64,000 nt of DNA from an uncultured Dokdonella sp. (GCA_934526015.1 CAKSZY010000007.1:37309-101308), one strand, 5' to 3'; counted from the stretch's first letter, positions 9,746 to 17,932 are shown. A program made the numbers and translations. Notes: a model not told the origin generated them from the letters alone.

Positions 9746-10336
9746 TCAGGCCCCGCCGGAGCGCACGGCGTGTGCTTCGACGACGTAGCGCAGCGGCCCG
9801 CGCGCGTCGATCGCGTCGAACGGCCAGCAGGTGACCAGCAGCAGGCCGTCGAGGCCGGCATCGGTGTCGATGCGCGTCGTGCGCGCGTCGACCACGCGCA
9901 TCGCGGCGACGCGATAGTGGCGGGTGCCGCCGCGTGTCTCGACATCGAGCACGTCGCCGACGACGAGGTCGGCGAGGAAGCGGAAATGGGTGTCGCGATG
10001 CGCGCTGACCACGCCGAGCCCGGGCATGCCGGGAGGCGCGGTCGAACCGCTCCAGCCCGGCGCGAAGGCGAGCGCGCGGCCATCGTCGCCACCGAGCACG
10101 ATGCGTGTGGTGGCGAGTCGCGGCGCGCTCAGGCGGGCGACCGGGACCGCCTCGGACCACGGCCACGGTGCATGCCGGCCACCATCGACGAGCGTGCGCT
10201 GCCAGGCGCGTTCGAGCAGGTGCTGGGCGAGCCAGGCCTTGGCATGCACGTAGCCGGCATCGGCGAGCAGGGCCAGGCCGAGCACGGCGCTGGCGATCGC
10301 CAGCAGGCGCGAACCGCGATGGCAGCTGCCGCTCAT
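9746..10336 (-). CDS. Class GN sortase (dedicated proteobacterial sortase)
   Basis: A 196-residue transpeptidase with one N-terminal membrane anchor (LLAIASAVLGLALLADAG) and a sortase domain. The catalytic His is in SAHRDTHF (about residue 113) and the catalytic Cys in LLVTCWPF (about residue 170), with a downstream Arg in RGPLRYVV. Sortases cleave a C-terminal sorting signal and transfer the protein to an acceptor. In Gram-negatives this class normally has a single dedicated substrate encoded beside it, here the VIT/vWA protein at 10643-12616, with matching PdsR/PdsS regulators at 12841-15998. The ATG at 10336 is chosen with GGTGG just upstream; a GTG two codons earlier (10342) is also possible and would sit 5 bases after the preceding stop. 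Confidence 0.93.
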   Translation of the reverse strand: MSGSCHRGSRLLAIASAVLGLALLADAGYVHAKAWLAQHLLERAWQRTLVDGGRHAPWPWSEAVPVARLSAPRLATTRIVLGGDDGRALAFAPGWSGSTAPPGMPGLGVVSAHRDTHFRFLADLVVGDVLDVETRGGTRHYRVAAMRVVDARTTRIDTDAGLDGLLLVTCWPFDAIDARGPLRYVVEAHAVRSGGA

Positions 10337-10347
10337 CGCCACCGCCG

Positions 10348-10611
10348 TCAGAGCACGCGCCAGTCGGGGCTGGCCTCTTCCTGCACGGACGATCGCGGCG
10401 CCTGCGCAGCGCCGCCGCAGGCACCCGCCTGCACGCAGGGCGCCTGCTTGCCGCGCATCGGCATGGACGCAACCGCCGCATCATCGAGATCGAACGGCGG
10501 CGTTGCCACGAAGGCTTCGCCGCCGAGCCATTCGAGGGTGTGCAAGGTGTCCGCATGGCCCGGACGCGAGCCGGGACGACGAACCTGGAACAGGCGCTGC
10601 ATGGCGGTCAT
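10348..10611 (-). CDS. Small unknown protein between sortase and its target
   Basis: An 87-residue open frame with a GGGAGA site 8 bases before ATG 10611 and codon use like its neighbours (third position nearly all G/C). It lies 31 bases downstream of the target gene and 5-11 bases upstream of the sortase start, so it is very likely part of the same transcript. It has no signal peptide, membrane segment or sorting signal. The N-terminus is basic (MTAMQRLFQVRRPGSRPG), the middle acidic, and two Cys sit in APCVQAGACGG. I know of no such component in the described dedicated sortase system, which consists of sortase, target, an OmpA-like PdsO, PdsR and PdsS. It could be an accessory factor or a lineage-specific spacer gene. 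Confidence 0.65.
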   Translation of the reverse strand: MTAMQRLFQVRRPGSRPGHADTLHTLEWLGGEAFVATPPFDLDDAAVASMPMRGKQAPCVQAGACGGAAQAPRSSVQEEASPDWRVL

Positions 10612-10642
10612 GGTGGCAATCTCCCGGGTCGGGTGGTGGGCA

Positions 10643-12616
10643 TCAGCCCCATGCGCAACGACGCGCGTGGGCGGTGAAGGCAAAGGCGACGAGCAAGGCC
10701 AGCAAGCCGAGCAGCAGGCTGCGCGGCGCATGCGTGGCGGTGGCGGCGAAGGCGAGCGAACCGGCCGGCGTGCCGTTGGCGATGCGCGTGGAGGCGAGTT
10801 CCTCGTCGAGCGCGCGCGCCGGTGCCTGCTCGACCGCGACGAGGCTGGTGTGGCGGGTGACCAGATGGTGTTCGAGGGCGAGGGCGATGACCGCCTTGCG
10901 CATGGCGTCGGCATCGGCGCCGAGCTCGACCGATTGTTCGATGGCGTCGATCTTGCGCTGCGCCCACAGCCGTGCGATCCCGCGCGAGGCGCCGTTGCGC
11001 ACGAGCGGCAGCGAAGCCGTCCACGGCGCGCCCGCCATCAGGCCACTGGCCTTGACCGTGCCGGCTGCCGCGCCGAGACGCGCGACGACGAGCAGCGGTT
11101 CGCCGGCATAGAGGTCGGGCAAGCGCGCGGGCCAGCTCTCGGCGCTGCCCGGCCAGTCGAGGGCGAGGTCGCGCAGGGCCGGGCGTTCGAGCTTGTCGAA
11201 CAGCGTGCGCATGGCCGGGCCGACTTCGTCGAGTCCGCGGATCAGGGTGGCGCTGCCGCGACCGAGCGTGGCCGCGCGCGCGATGAACCGTGCATTCGGC
11301 GCGCTGCCGATGCCGATCGGGAACAGGCGTGATTCGCCGAGCTGCGCGTCGATCAGGTTGTACAGCGCCGCCGCGTCGGCGATCGCGCCGTCGGTGGCGA
11401 ACACCACCTGGCGCACATGGCCGGCCGGTGCCGTGTCGGCGAAGGCGCGGGTCAGTGCCGGCGCCATTTCGGTGCCGCCGCTGGCGACCAGCGCGGCGAC
11501 CCATTCGCGCGCGAGTTTCACGTCGCCTGGCGTTGCCGGCACGGCGCGCTCGAACAGCGCCTCGGTGGTGGTGTTGAACTGGATGACGTTGAAGCGGTCG
11601 GCCGGCGTCAGTTGTCCGAGTGCGAGGTCGAGCGCGGCGCGTGCCTGGCGGATGGATTCCCCTTCCATCGAACCCGAGGTGTCGATGACGAGGATCAGTT
11701 CGCGCGGCAGCGGGTTGGCCAGTTCGGCGCGCGGCAGCAGCATCAGCAAGGCATAGGTCTCGCCGCCCGATGTCTCGGTGACCAGCGCCGAGGCCGGCGT
11801 GGCGCCGAGGCGCGGCGTCCATTCGAGGACGAAATCGCGGTCGGCCGGCACCGTGCCGTCGGCCAGGGTGACCGTGTGGCGGCCGGCGCGCTCGGCGACG
11901 TCGATGCGGTGGCTCGCGCTCTCGACGCGGGCAAGGGCGACGCCGGCATCGAGTTCGACGTGGATGGCGACCTGCGGCGCCGCCGTCGTGTGCGCGTCGC
12001 CGGCATCGCCGTGCGTGCCGACGGCGGCGCCCTTGTAGCGCGGCGTGTAGGTCAGCGGCAGGGCGAGGCGGAAACGCTCGTCGCGGTAGTCGACCGTCTG
12101 CCACCAGCGCACGTCGACGGCGATCGTCTCGCCGGGGGCGATGTTGGCGACGGCGGTACGGAACAGGTTGGCGCGATCGTTCTCGACGAGGGCGGCGCGA
12201 CGGCCACTGGCGGCGGCATCGACATAGGCCGTGCGCGCGGCCTCTTTCTCGCGGATCTCGCCGACGATGCGGCGCTCGCCGACGCGCAACTCCATGTGAT
12301 GCACGGCGGCGCCGTCGGGCAGCGGCAGCAGGTACTGCGCCTCGATCCACTGGTCGGAATCGTTGCGGAAGCGCTGGCGGATGGCCGCCTCGGCGACGAG
12401 GCCGGCAATCGCGTAACGCACTTCGCTGTCGAGCGCGACCAGTTCGAAGCGACTGCCGTCGCGCGCGCTCGCCGCCAGGGTGGCGAAACCGCCGTCGTCG
12501 GCGCGCGCGGCGGCGGCGAAGCCGAGCAGGAGGACGAACACGGCGAACAGCGTGCGCAGCGGCTCGAGGCCGCGCTGCAGATCGGTATCGGAATCGCGTT
12601 CTCGCGGGTTGCGCAT
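10643..12616 (-). CDS. Sortase target protein with VIT and von Willebrand A domains
   Basis: A 657-residue exported protein. The signal or anchor segment is at about residues 20-42 (LFAVFVLLLGFAAAARA). A VIT domain follows at about 50-175 (VAEAAIRQRFRND, LPLPDGAAVHHMELRVG). A vWA domain with intact MIDAS (VIDTSGSMEGES, near residue 310) supplies a metal-dependent adhesion site. The C-terminus has a sorting-signal layout: a Thr-rich FAATATHAP motif, a hydrophobic helix (LLLGLLALLVAFAFTA) and a basic tail (HARR). This is the layout of the dedicated target of class GN sortases. The start at 12616 has a GAGGAGA site; 12616 and the pdsR start at 12841 diverge from a shared 224-base region. The likely role is a surface-anchored adhesin or complex scaffold. 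Confidence 0.92.
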   Translation of the reverse strand: MRNPRERDSDTDLQRGLEPLRTLFAVFVLLLGFAAAARADDGGFATLAASARDGSRFELVALDSEVRYAIAGLVAEAAIRQRFRNDSDQWIEAQYLLPLPDGAAVHHMELRVGERRIVGEIREKEAARTAYVDAAASGRRAALVENDRANLFRTAVANIAPGETIAVDVRWWQTVDYRDERFRLALPLTYTPRYKGAAVGTHGDAGDAHTTAAPQVAIHVELDAGVALARVESASHRIDVAERAGRHTVTLADGTVPADRDFVLEWTPRLGATPASALVTETSGGETYALLMLLPRAELANPLPRELILVIDTSGSMEGESIRQARAALDLALGQLTPADRFNVIQFNTTTEALFERAVPATPGDVKLAREWVAALVASGGTEMAPALTRAFADTAPAGHVRQVVFATDGAIADAAALYNLIDAQLGESRLFPIGIGSAPNARFIARAATLGRGSATLIRGLDEVGPAMRTLFDKLERPALRDLALDWPGSAESWPARLPDLYAGEPLLVVARLGAAAGTVKASGLMAGAPWTASLPLVRNGASRGIARLWAQRKIDAIEQSVELGADADAMRKAVIALALEHHLVTRHTSLVAVEQAPARALDEELASTRIANGTPAGSLAFAATATHAPRSLLLGLLALLVAFAFTAHARRCAWG

Positions 12617-12771
12617 GACGGGTCTCCTCGATGGCGATGCCATTCGAAGCGTGCGCGCGGGCACGGCGGCGCAAGCGCACGGCCACGACGCTGACGGCTT
12701 GTGGCGATTCGCGGGCAGCGGCCGCGCATGCATTGCGCCGAGCGCGCGGCGCTGCGTAAGCTGCCGCGCAA

Positions 12772-12812
12772 GCCACGGGCTTGCGCCCCGTGCAGGCACG
12801 CAAGCCCGTGGC
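12772..12812. promoter_or_regulatory. Perfect 14-bp inverted repeat upstream of pdsR
   Basis: GCCACGGGCTTGCG at 12772-12785 and its exact complement at 12799-12812 are separated by 13 bases. The hairpin ends 28 bases before the pdsR start and lies in the divergent region shared with the sortase-target gene. It could be an autoregulatory operator or a 5' leader hairpin; there is no run of T after it, so an intrinsic terminator is unlikely. Confidence 0.6.
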
Positions 12813-12840
12813 GTACTGCACGAGCCAACGGAGAACCCGC

Positions 12841-13530
12841 ATGCCACGCCGCATTGCCATCGTCGAGGATGAGCCGCTGATCCGCGCCAACTACGTCGAG
12901 GCGCTGACCCGCATCGGCTACGAGGTGCGCGGCTACGCCTCGCGCGGCGACGCCGAATCCGCGTTCGCCCAGCAGATGCCCGAGCTCGTCATCATCGACG
13001 TCGGCCTCGGCGACGAGCCCGAAGGCGGCTTCGATCTCTGCCGCCATCTGCGTGCGAAATCGGCGACCCTGCCGATCCTGTTCCTGACCGCGCGCGACTC
13101 CGACTTCGACGTCATCTCCGGCCTGCGCCTCGGCGCCGACGACTACCTCGCCAAGGACGTCTCCCTGCACCAACTCGCCGCGCGCATCAGCGCACTGTTC
13201 CGGCGCATGGAGGCCCAGCGCAAGCCGGCGCCGGCCGACAGCGTGCACGAGCAGGGCCCGCTGCGCCTCGAAGCCGAGCGCATGCGCATCCTCTGGAACG
13301 GCAGCGAGGTGCCGCTGACCGTCACCGAGTTCTGGATGGTGCACACCCTCGTGCGCTTCCCCGGCCACGTGAAAAGCCGCGAGCAGCTCATGCGCGACGC
13401 CCAGGTCGTCGTCGACGACCAGACCATCACCTCGCACATCAAGCGCATCCGCAAGAAGTTCATCGCCATCGATCCCGGTTTCGACGCGATCGACACGGTG
13501 CATGGGGCGGGATATCGGTGGAGGGGCTAG
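12841..13530 (+). CDS. pdsR: PdsR, response regulator of the dedicated sortase system
   Basis: A 229-residue OmpR-type regulator. The receiver domain has EDE at 10-12, phosphoacceptor Asp53 (IIDVGLGDE) and Lys in YLAKDVS. The winged helix covers about residues 130-229 (VTEFWMVHTLVRFPG, DDQTITSHIKRIRKKF, VHGAGYRWRG). The receiver's DVGLGDEPEGGFDLCRHLR stretch is characteristic of regulators found beside class GN sortases. It is expected to be phosphorylated by the PdsS kinase at 14010 and to control the divergent target-sortase transcript. The start at 12841 has a CGGAGAA site. The TAG stop (13528-13530) lies in the first GGGGCTAG unit of the junction repeat that separates it from pdsS. Confidence 0.92.
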   Translation: MPRRIAIVEDEPLIRANYVEALTRIGYEVRGYASRGDAESAFAQQMPELVIIDVGLGDEPEGGFDLCRHLRAKSATLPILFLTARDSDFDVISGLRLGADDYLAKDVSLHQLAARISALFRRMEAQRKPAPADSVHEQGPLRLEAERMRILWNGSEVPLTVTEFWMVHTLVRFPGHVKSREQLMRDAQVVVDDQTITSHIKRIRKKFIAIDPGFDAIDTVHGAGYRWRG

Positions 13531-14009
13531 CGCTAGGGGATAGGGGCTAGGGGATAGGGGCTAGGGGATAGGGGCTAGGGGCGAGGGGCTAGGGGCTAGG
13601 GGCGAGGGGCGAGGGCGTGCTTTTATGCTTCCACTCACCCATGAAGACTTGCGCCGAAGCAGTGCGTGAGGGACTAGGGGCTAGGGGCTAGGGCGCATTT
13701 TTCGTGCTTCAGCCAAGCCACGAAGTCTTGCGCCGAAGCAATGCGTGAGGAACCAGGGGCTAGGGGCTAGGGCGCATTTTTCGTGATTCAGCCAAGCCAC
13801 GAAGGCTTGCACCGAAGCAGTGCGTGAGGGGCTAGGGGCTAGGGGCGAGGGCGCATTTTTCGTGCTTCAGCCAAGCCACGAAGTCTTGCGCCGAAGCAAT
13901 ACCATGCACCCTGATCCCTGGCCCCTAGTTCCTAGCCCCTAGTCCCTAGCCCCTAGTCCCTAGCCCCTAGTCCCTAGCCCCTAGCCCCTACCCCCTAGCC
14001 CCTGACCCC
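13520..14009. repeat. Junction element B: G-rich arm, tandem 79-bp repeats, C-rich arm
   Basis: 13520-13614 is an array of GGGGCTA/GGGGATA/GGGGCGA units. 13910-14009 is the complementary array (CCCTAGCCCCTAGT). Between them lie four tandem units starting at 13615, 13693, 13772 and 13851. The element runs from the pdsR stop codon, which lies in the G arm, to the pdsS ATG at 14010, which directly follows CCCCTGACCCC with no ribosome site. Both G and C arrays satisfy the four-G-run rule for possible G-quadruplex/i-motif folding, and the two arms can pair with each other. Confidence 0.9.
13615..13905 (+). repeat. Four tandem ~79-bp units between pdsR and pdsS
   Basis: Unit starts are 13615, 13693, 13772 and 13851 (periods 78, 79, 79). 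Each carries GCGCATTTTTCGTGCTTC, then AGCCAAGCCACGAAG and CTTGCGCCGAAGCA, then TGCGTGAGG and a GGGGCTA-rich tail. The first copy is diverged (GTGCTTTTATGCTTCC). Copies 2-4 differ by only a few bases, indicating recent expansion. No open frame crosses the units in phase, and they are too long and spacer-free for CRISPR. Confidence 0.9.
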
Positions 14010-15998
14010 ATGCTCCTGAGGAACAAACTCCTGCTCGTCGCCCTGGCCACGCTGAGCCTGCCGTGGGCGGGCTGGCAGTTCGTGCGCCAGACCGAGGCGG
14101 TGCTGCGCCAGGGGCAGGAACAGACCCTGCTTGCCTCGGCGAGCACGCTGGCGCGCGCGCTCGCCGCACTCGACGTGGAGGTGCCGGCGGCCGGTTCGAC
14201 GCTGTACGTGCATCCGCGCAGGGAGAGCCTGCGCATCGACGGATATTCCGGCGACTGGCAGGCCCTGCGGCCGTTCGCGCAATCCTTCGGCGACGACGGC
14301 CGCATCGAGCTCATGCTGGCCGGCGATCCGCAATGGCTGTACCTGTTCGCGCGCGTGCGCGACGCCACCCGCGCGCGCGCCGATGCGCGCGATCCGGGCG
14401 GTCTGCGCGCCGACCGCATCGAACTCGTCCTCGTGCGCGGCGGGGAGACAAGCCGCTATCGCATCGCCAGTGCCGCACCCGGCAGTTTCGACGCCGTCGC
14501 GTCGGCGCCGGTCGGCCAGCTGCCGGACCGCCTGCTCGGCGAGTGGCAGGAGGACGGCTCCGGCTACAGCATCGAGCTGCGCCTGCCGCGCGTGTTCGCA
14601 CCCGAGCGCATCGGCCTCGACGTGCACGACGAAGGCGCCGCCACGCCGCTGGCGGTGGCACCGATGCACCTGCTCGGCTACAGCGACGACGATGCGCGCG
14701 TGCTCGCGCGCCTCGCTCCGGAACACGTGCGCGCGCGCCTGCTCTCGGCCGACGGCTGGGTCGTCGCGGCCGGCGGCGAGCTCGATGAGGGACCGGCCGA
14801 GGCTCCGCGCGAAGGCTGGTTCGCCGCGGCGGTCTATCGCTGGCTGCTGGCGCCGCCGGCGGCCGCGCCCGACGACGCCGGCGCCGACGTGCGCCTCGCC
14901 GACGACGGCCTGCGCGCCGCGCTCGCCGGCACCCCGGCCACGCTCTGGCGCACGGCCGCCGACGGCCGCGTGCGCCTGGCCGCGGCGGTACCGCTCGGCA
15001 CCCCCGCGCAAGCGCACGGCGCGCTCGTCCTCGAGCAAGCCAACCCGGCGGTGCCGGCGCTGGCCAACCGCGCCCTGCTGAGCCTGCTCGGCAGCAGCCT
15101 CGCCGCCTTCGCGGTCAGCGCGATCGCCCTGCTCGCCTTCGGCGGCCTGCTGTCCTGGCGCATCGCGCGCCTGCGCAATGCCACCGAGCGCGCGACGGGC
15201 GCCGGCGGCCGCCTCGAAGGACCCTTGCCGCTGGTCGACGCCAAAGACGAACTCGGCGACCTCGCGCGCAGCTTCGCCGCGCTGTTCGACGAGATCGAGC
15301 AGTACACCGACTACCTGCGCACGCTCGCCGCGAAGCTCTCGCACGAACTCAACACGCCGCTGGCGATCGTCCAGTCCTCGCTCGACAACCTCGACCAGCA
15401 CGGCCTGCCGGACGGCGCCCGGGCCTACCTCGAGCGCGCCCGCGACGGCGCCGCGCGGCTCGGCGGCATCGTGCGCGCGATGAGCGAGGCCAGCCGCATC
15501 GAGCGCGCGATCGATTCGGCCGAAGCCGAAGACTTCGACCTGCACGCGCTGGTCGAAGGTTGCGCCGAGGGCTATCGCGCGCTCGCCGGCACGCGCACGG
15601 TCGTGGTCGACGCCGCTGCCGGCCCCCTGCCGTTGCATGGCGCGCCCGACCTCGTCGCCCAGGCGCTCGACAAGCTGTTCGACAACGCACGCTCGTTCAC
15701 CCCCGAACACGGCACGATCACCATCCGCCTCGCCGCGCGCGCCGACGGCGTGCGCCTCGCCATGGCCAACGACGGCCCGCTGCTGCCGGTGGCGATGCAG
15801 GATCGCCTGTTCGATCCTCTGGTCAGCGTGCGCGAAGCGGGCGCGCGCAGCGGTCCGCCCAACCTCGGCCTCGGCCTCAGTGTCGTGCGCCTGGTCGCCG
15901 AACTGCACGGCGGCCGCGCGCTGGCGCGCAACCGCGACGACGGCACCGGCGTCGAGTTCATCCTCGACCTGCGCGGAATGCCGCGGCGCAGGCTCTGA
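14010..15998 (+). CDS. pdsS: PdsS, histidine kinase of the dedicated sortase system
   Basis: A 662-residue membrane kinase. An N-terminal membrane helix (LLLVALATLSLPWAGW) is followed by a large periplasmic region of about 330 residues with a carbohydrate-binding-like beta domain (LRIDGYSGDW, QWLYLFARVRD) typical of kinases next to class GN sortases. A second membrane helix lies at about 350-380, then a HAMP linker. The phospho-acceptor is His445 in LSHELNTPLAIV, and the HATPase has LDKLFDNARSF and NLGLGLSVVRL. The G1 region is MANDGP, lacking a canonical DxGxG, as in some family members. It should signal envelope or sugar status to PdsR. The ATG follows directly on the C-rich junction array without a Shine-Dalgarno, so translation initiation here is unusual. 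Confidence 0.9.
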   Translation: MLLRNKLLLVALATLSLPWAGWQFVRQTEAVLRQGQEQTLLASASTLARALAALDVEVPAAGSTLYVHPRRESLRIDGYSGDWQALRPFAQSFGDDGRIELMLAGDPQWLYLFARVRDATRARADARDPGGLRADRIELVLVRGGETSRYRIASAAPGSFDAVASAPVGQLPDRLLGEWQEDGSGYSIELRLPRVFAPERIGLDVHDEGAATPLAVAPMHLLGYSDDDARVLARLAPEHVRARLLSADGWVVAAGGELDEGPAEAPREGWFAAAVYRWLLAPPAAAPDDAGADVRLADDGLRAALAGTPATLWRTAADGRVRLAAAVPLGTPAQAHGALVLEQANPAVPALANRALLSLLGSSLAAFAVSAIALLAFGGLLSWRIARLRNATERATGAGGRLEGPLPLVDAKDELGDLARSFAALFDEIEQYTDYLRTLAAKLSHELNTPLAIVQSSLDNLDQHGLPDGARAYLERARDGAARLGGIVRAMSEASRIERAIDSAEAEDFDLHALVEGCAEGYRALAGTRTVVVDAAAGPLPLHGAPDLVAQALDKLFDNARSFTPEHGTITIRLAARADGVRLAMANDGPLLPVAMQDRLFDPLVSVREAGARSGPPNLGLGLSVVRLVAELHGGRALARNRDDGTGVEFILDLRGMPRRRL

Positions 15999-16017
15999 TC
16001 GGTCCCACGGACAAGGT

Positions 16018-16085
16018 CGTCGCGGCTGAAGCCGCCCCCACAGAAGCGGTTGAAGTTGAATCTGGGAGCGGCTTCAGCCGCGATC
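16018..16085. repeat. REP-type paired hairpin (GCGGCTTCAGCCGC)
   Basis: Two inverted copies of the motif GGAGCGGCTTCAGCCGCGA lie 18 bases apart (left copy about 16018-16043 reversed, right copy 16063-16085). Each motif is itself a small palindrome and the pair forms a longer hairpin. Such REP sequences are widespread in intergenic regions of xanthomonads and pseudomonads and are moved by Y1-type REP transposases, none of which is encoded here. Confidence 0.85.
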
Positions 16086-16131
16086 GGATCCGGCTCCGAA
16101 GGACGGACAGCGTCAACTCGCCTTGCCCTGG

Positions 16132-16150
16132 ATATCACAAAATGTGATAT
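16132..16150. promoter_or_regulatory. Operator-like palindrome ATATCACA-AAA-TGTGATAT before higB
   Basis: A perfect 8-bp inverted repeat (16132-16139 and 16143-16150) with a 3-base spacer ends 8 bases before the toxin ATG at 16159. It is AT-rich in a GC-rich background. HigA-type antitoxins bind such palindromes to repress their own operon, so this is the probable autoregulatory site, covering the -10/leader region. Confidence 0.75.
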
Positions 16151-16158
16151 TACGCCCC

Positions 16159-16440
16159 ATGCGGGTGATATCGAACCGGACCTTGCTGGCCTTTGCCGGG
16201 GATCACCCCGACGCCGCCCAGCCGTTGCAGGCTTGGCGCAAGACATTGGAAACACAGTCGTTCGCGCACTTCGCCGCGCTGCGCACCGCGTTTCGCAGTG
16301 TGGATCGGGTCGGCGAGTTCCATGTGTTCGACATCGGCGGCAACAAATGGCGTGTAGTGGCCTTCATCCACTATCCCGCGCAAATCTGCTACGTGAAACA
16401 CGTATTCACGCACAAGCAATATGATCGGTGGACACAATGA
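16159..16440 (+). CDS. higB: HigB-family type II toxin (mRNA interferase)
   Basis: A 93-residue protein with the HigB layout: N-terminal VISNRTLLAF, the WRKTLE helix, a central strand pair (VGEFHVFDIGGNKWRVVAF) and the C-terminal YVKHVFTHKQYDRW with the His/Tyr cluster used for ribosome-dependent mRNA cleavage in this family. The length is typical (about 90-100). The start at 16159 is chosen because longer alternatives would run into the operator palindrome. Its stop overlaps the antitoxin start by ATGA, the normal toxin-first order of higBA. Local base composition is somewhat lower in GC than the flanks, fitting acquisition as a small mobile module next to a REP. Confidence 0.9.
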   Translation: MRVISNRTLLAFAGDHPDAAQPLQAWRKTLETQSFAHFAALRTAFRSVDRVGEFHVFDIGGNKWRVVAFIHYPAQICYVKHVFTHKQYDRWTQ

Positions 16441-16844
16441 ACCTCGAGCGCATCAACGCTTCCTTTTCCACGTTCCGCACCGCGGCTGGACTCGGCGACT
16501 ACGATCGCCTGGTCGCGCTCGCGGACGAAATCGCGGAGAGCGGCAAAGCCGGGCCGGGTGGCGAGTTCGAAGGCTTGTTCCTGCTGCTGGCCGACCTGAT
16601 CGAGGCTCACGACAAGCGTGACCACCCCGTTCCCGACGTCACGCCGGCGCAGGCATTGCGGTTCCTCATGGAGCAGCACGGATTGACGCAATCGCAGTTG
16701 CCGGAGATCGGTGGGCAAAGCGCCGTGTCGCAGGTGCTCTCGGGCCAGCGCTCGCTGACGGTGCGGCAGATTGCGCGGCTGTGTCACCGCTTCGGCGTAG
16801 GGCCGGGCTTGTTCATCCCGCGCGACGCCGGAGCGAGGCACTGA
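16437..16844 (+). CDS. higA: HigA-family antitoxin with XRE helix-turn-helix
   Basis: A 135-residue protein. Residues 1-65 form an acidic helical region likely to wrap the toxin (LVALADEIAESGK). Residues 75-130 hold an XRE-type helix-turn-helix (RFLMEQHGLTQSQLPEIGG, SAVSQVLSGQRSLTVRQI). It neutralises HigB and should repress the operon through the palindrome at 16132-16150. It starts at 16437, overlapping the toxin stop; an in-frame GTG three codons earlier is possible. This is the antitoxin subtype with the DNA-binding domain at the C-terminus, common in proteobacterial toxin-first pairs. Confidence 0.88.
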   Translation: MNLERINASFSTFRTAAGLGDYDRLVALADEIAESGKAGPGGEFEGLFLLLADLIEAHDKRDHPVPDVTPAQALRFLMEQHGLTQSQLPEIGGQSAVSQVLSGQRSLTVRQIARLCHRFGVGPGLFIPRDAGARH

Positions 16845-16858
16845 ATCGCAGGATGGGT

Positions 16859-17932
16859 ATGTCCTCGAAATGGATCGTCGCCCTGCTCGGCCTGACCGTC
16901 CTGGGCGCGCAGGCTGCGGTGGTACCCGTCACCCCGGGCTTCAGCGACTACCAGCCGTCGGTGATCCGCACGCAGGACGGCACGCGCCTGCTCGTGTTCG
17001 AGCGCCTCGACGCCAGCAACTCGGGCGACTTGTGGATCACCCGCTCGGGCGACGGCGGCGAAACCTGGAGCGCGCCGCAGTCGATCATCGCGACCTCGGC
17101 GAACGAACGTCACCCGGCCCTGCTCGAACTCGCGCCGTCGAGCTACGCATTGTTCTATTTCAAAGGCACCGGCTCGAACGCCTCGTACCGCATCCTGCGC
17201 GCGACCAGCAGCGACGGCATCACCTTCACCGAACAAGGCGCGCTCGACCTCGGCTGGGCCAGCGGCGGCGAAATCAATCCGCACGTCATCCGCCATGCCG
17301 ACGGCACGCTGACGATGAGCTACCAGCGCATCGGCGCCGGCTCGTACCTCGCGCGCTCGTTCGATGGCGGCGCGAGCTGGGACACCCTGCGCACCGCCAT
17401 CGCCACCGGCAGCCAGTTGCCGCGCATCGCCTTCCGCGAAAGCGACGGCCTCTACCTCGCCAGCTACCAGGTCGGCAGCAATCCGCTCTCGATGCACGTG
17501 AAGGTCACCCACAACCCCTACGACTGGAGCGCCCTGCCGCAGGACTTCGCCATCGACGGCAACCACCACGACTCGTTGCCGGTGGTCATGCCGGACGGTG
17601 CCTTCGCCCTGTTCTGGATCGTCGCCACCGGCAGCCAGTTCGACCTGCGCGTGCGCCGCTCGTCCGACGGCCTCGCCTGGGAACCCGCACGCATCATCAC
17701 CGCCACGCCGGCCGAGAACGACGTGCAGCCGCATCCGCTGGTCGGCGATTCGCCGGGCGTGGTCGAACTCTATTGGGGCCGCGCCGCGCCGGTCGGGCAG
17801 AACAACTTCCGCATCGTGCGCGACCCGGCGGTGGTCGTCCTCGACGCGGTGTTCGCCGACGGATTCGAGTACCCTGCTGCGACGGCGGCAGGTTCGATCG
17901 TTCGCGGGAGTGCCGTGGAGGGCAGGCCATGA
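16859..17932 (+). CDS. Secreted BNR/sialidase-like beta-propeller protein, first copy
   Basis: A 357-residue exported protein with a signal peptide (WIVALLGLTVLGAQA). The mature part contains repeated Asp-box-like sequences (SGDGGETWS, SFDGGASWD, SSDGLAWEP) typical of six-bladed beta-propellers (BNR/sialidase fold); the sialidase Arg triad and FRIP motif are not evident, so enzymatic activity is doubtful. The C-terminal part reads VVVLDAVFADGFE followed by 23 further residues. The start at 16859 is preceded by AGGATGGG. Its stop overlaps the start of a related gene (ATGA). The last 35-40 bases of coding sequence around VVVLDAVFADGF are nearly identical to those of the second copy, suggesting duplication or gene conversion. 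Confidence 0.8.
   Translation: MSSKWIVALLGLTVLGAQAAVVPVTPGFSDYQPSVIRTQDGTRLLVFERLDASNSGDLWITRSGDGGETWSAPQSIIATSANERHPALLELAPSSYALFYFKGTGSNASYRILRATSSDGITFTEQGALDLGWASGGEINPHVIRHADGTLTMSYQRIGAGSYLARSFDGGASWDTLRTAIATGSQLPRIAFRESDGLYLASYQVGSNPLSMHVKVTHNPYDWSALPQDFAIDGNHHDSLPVVMPDGAFALFWIVATGSQFDLRVRRSSDGLAWEPARIITATPAENDVQPHPLVGDSPGVVELYWGRAAPVGQNNFRIVRDPAVVVLDAVFADGFEYPAATAAGSIVRGSAVEGRP

Noticed and set aside
12772..12812. Intrinsic terminator upstream of pdsR
   Set aside because: The stem is perfect but no T-run follows on either strand, and the position just upstream of a start favours an operator or leader structure.
13615..13905. CRISPR array
   Set aside because: Units are 79 bases, contiguous, with no short repeats separated by unique spacers, and no cas genes are near.
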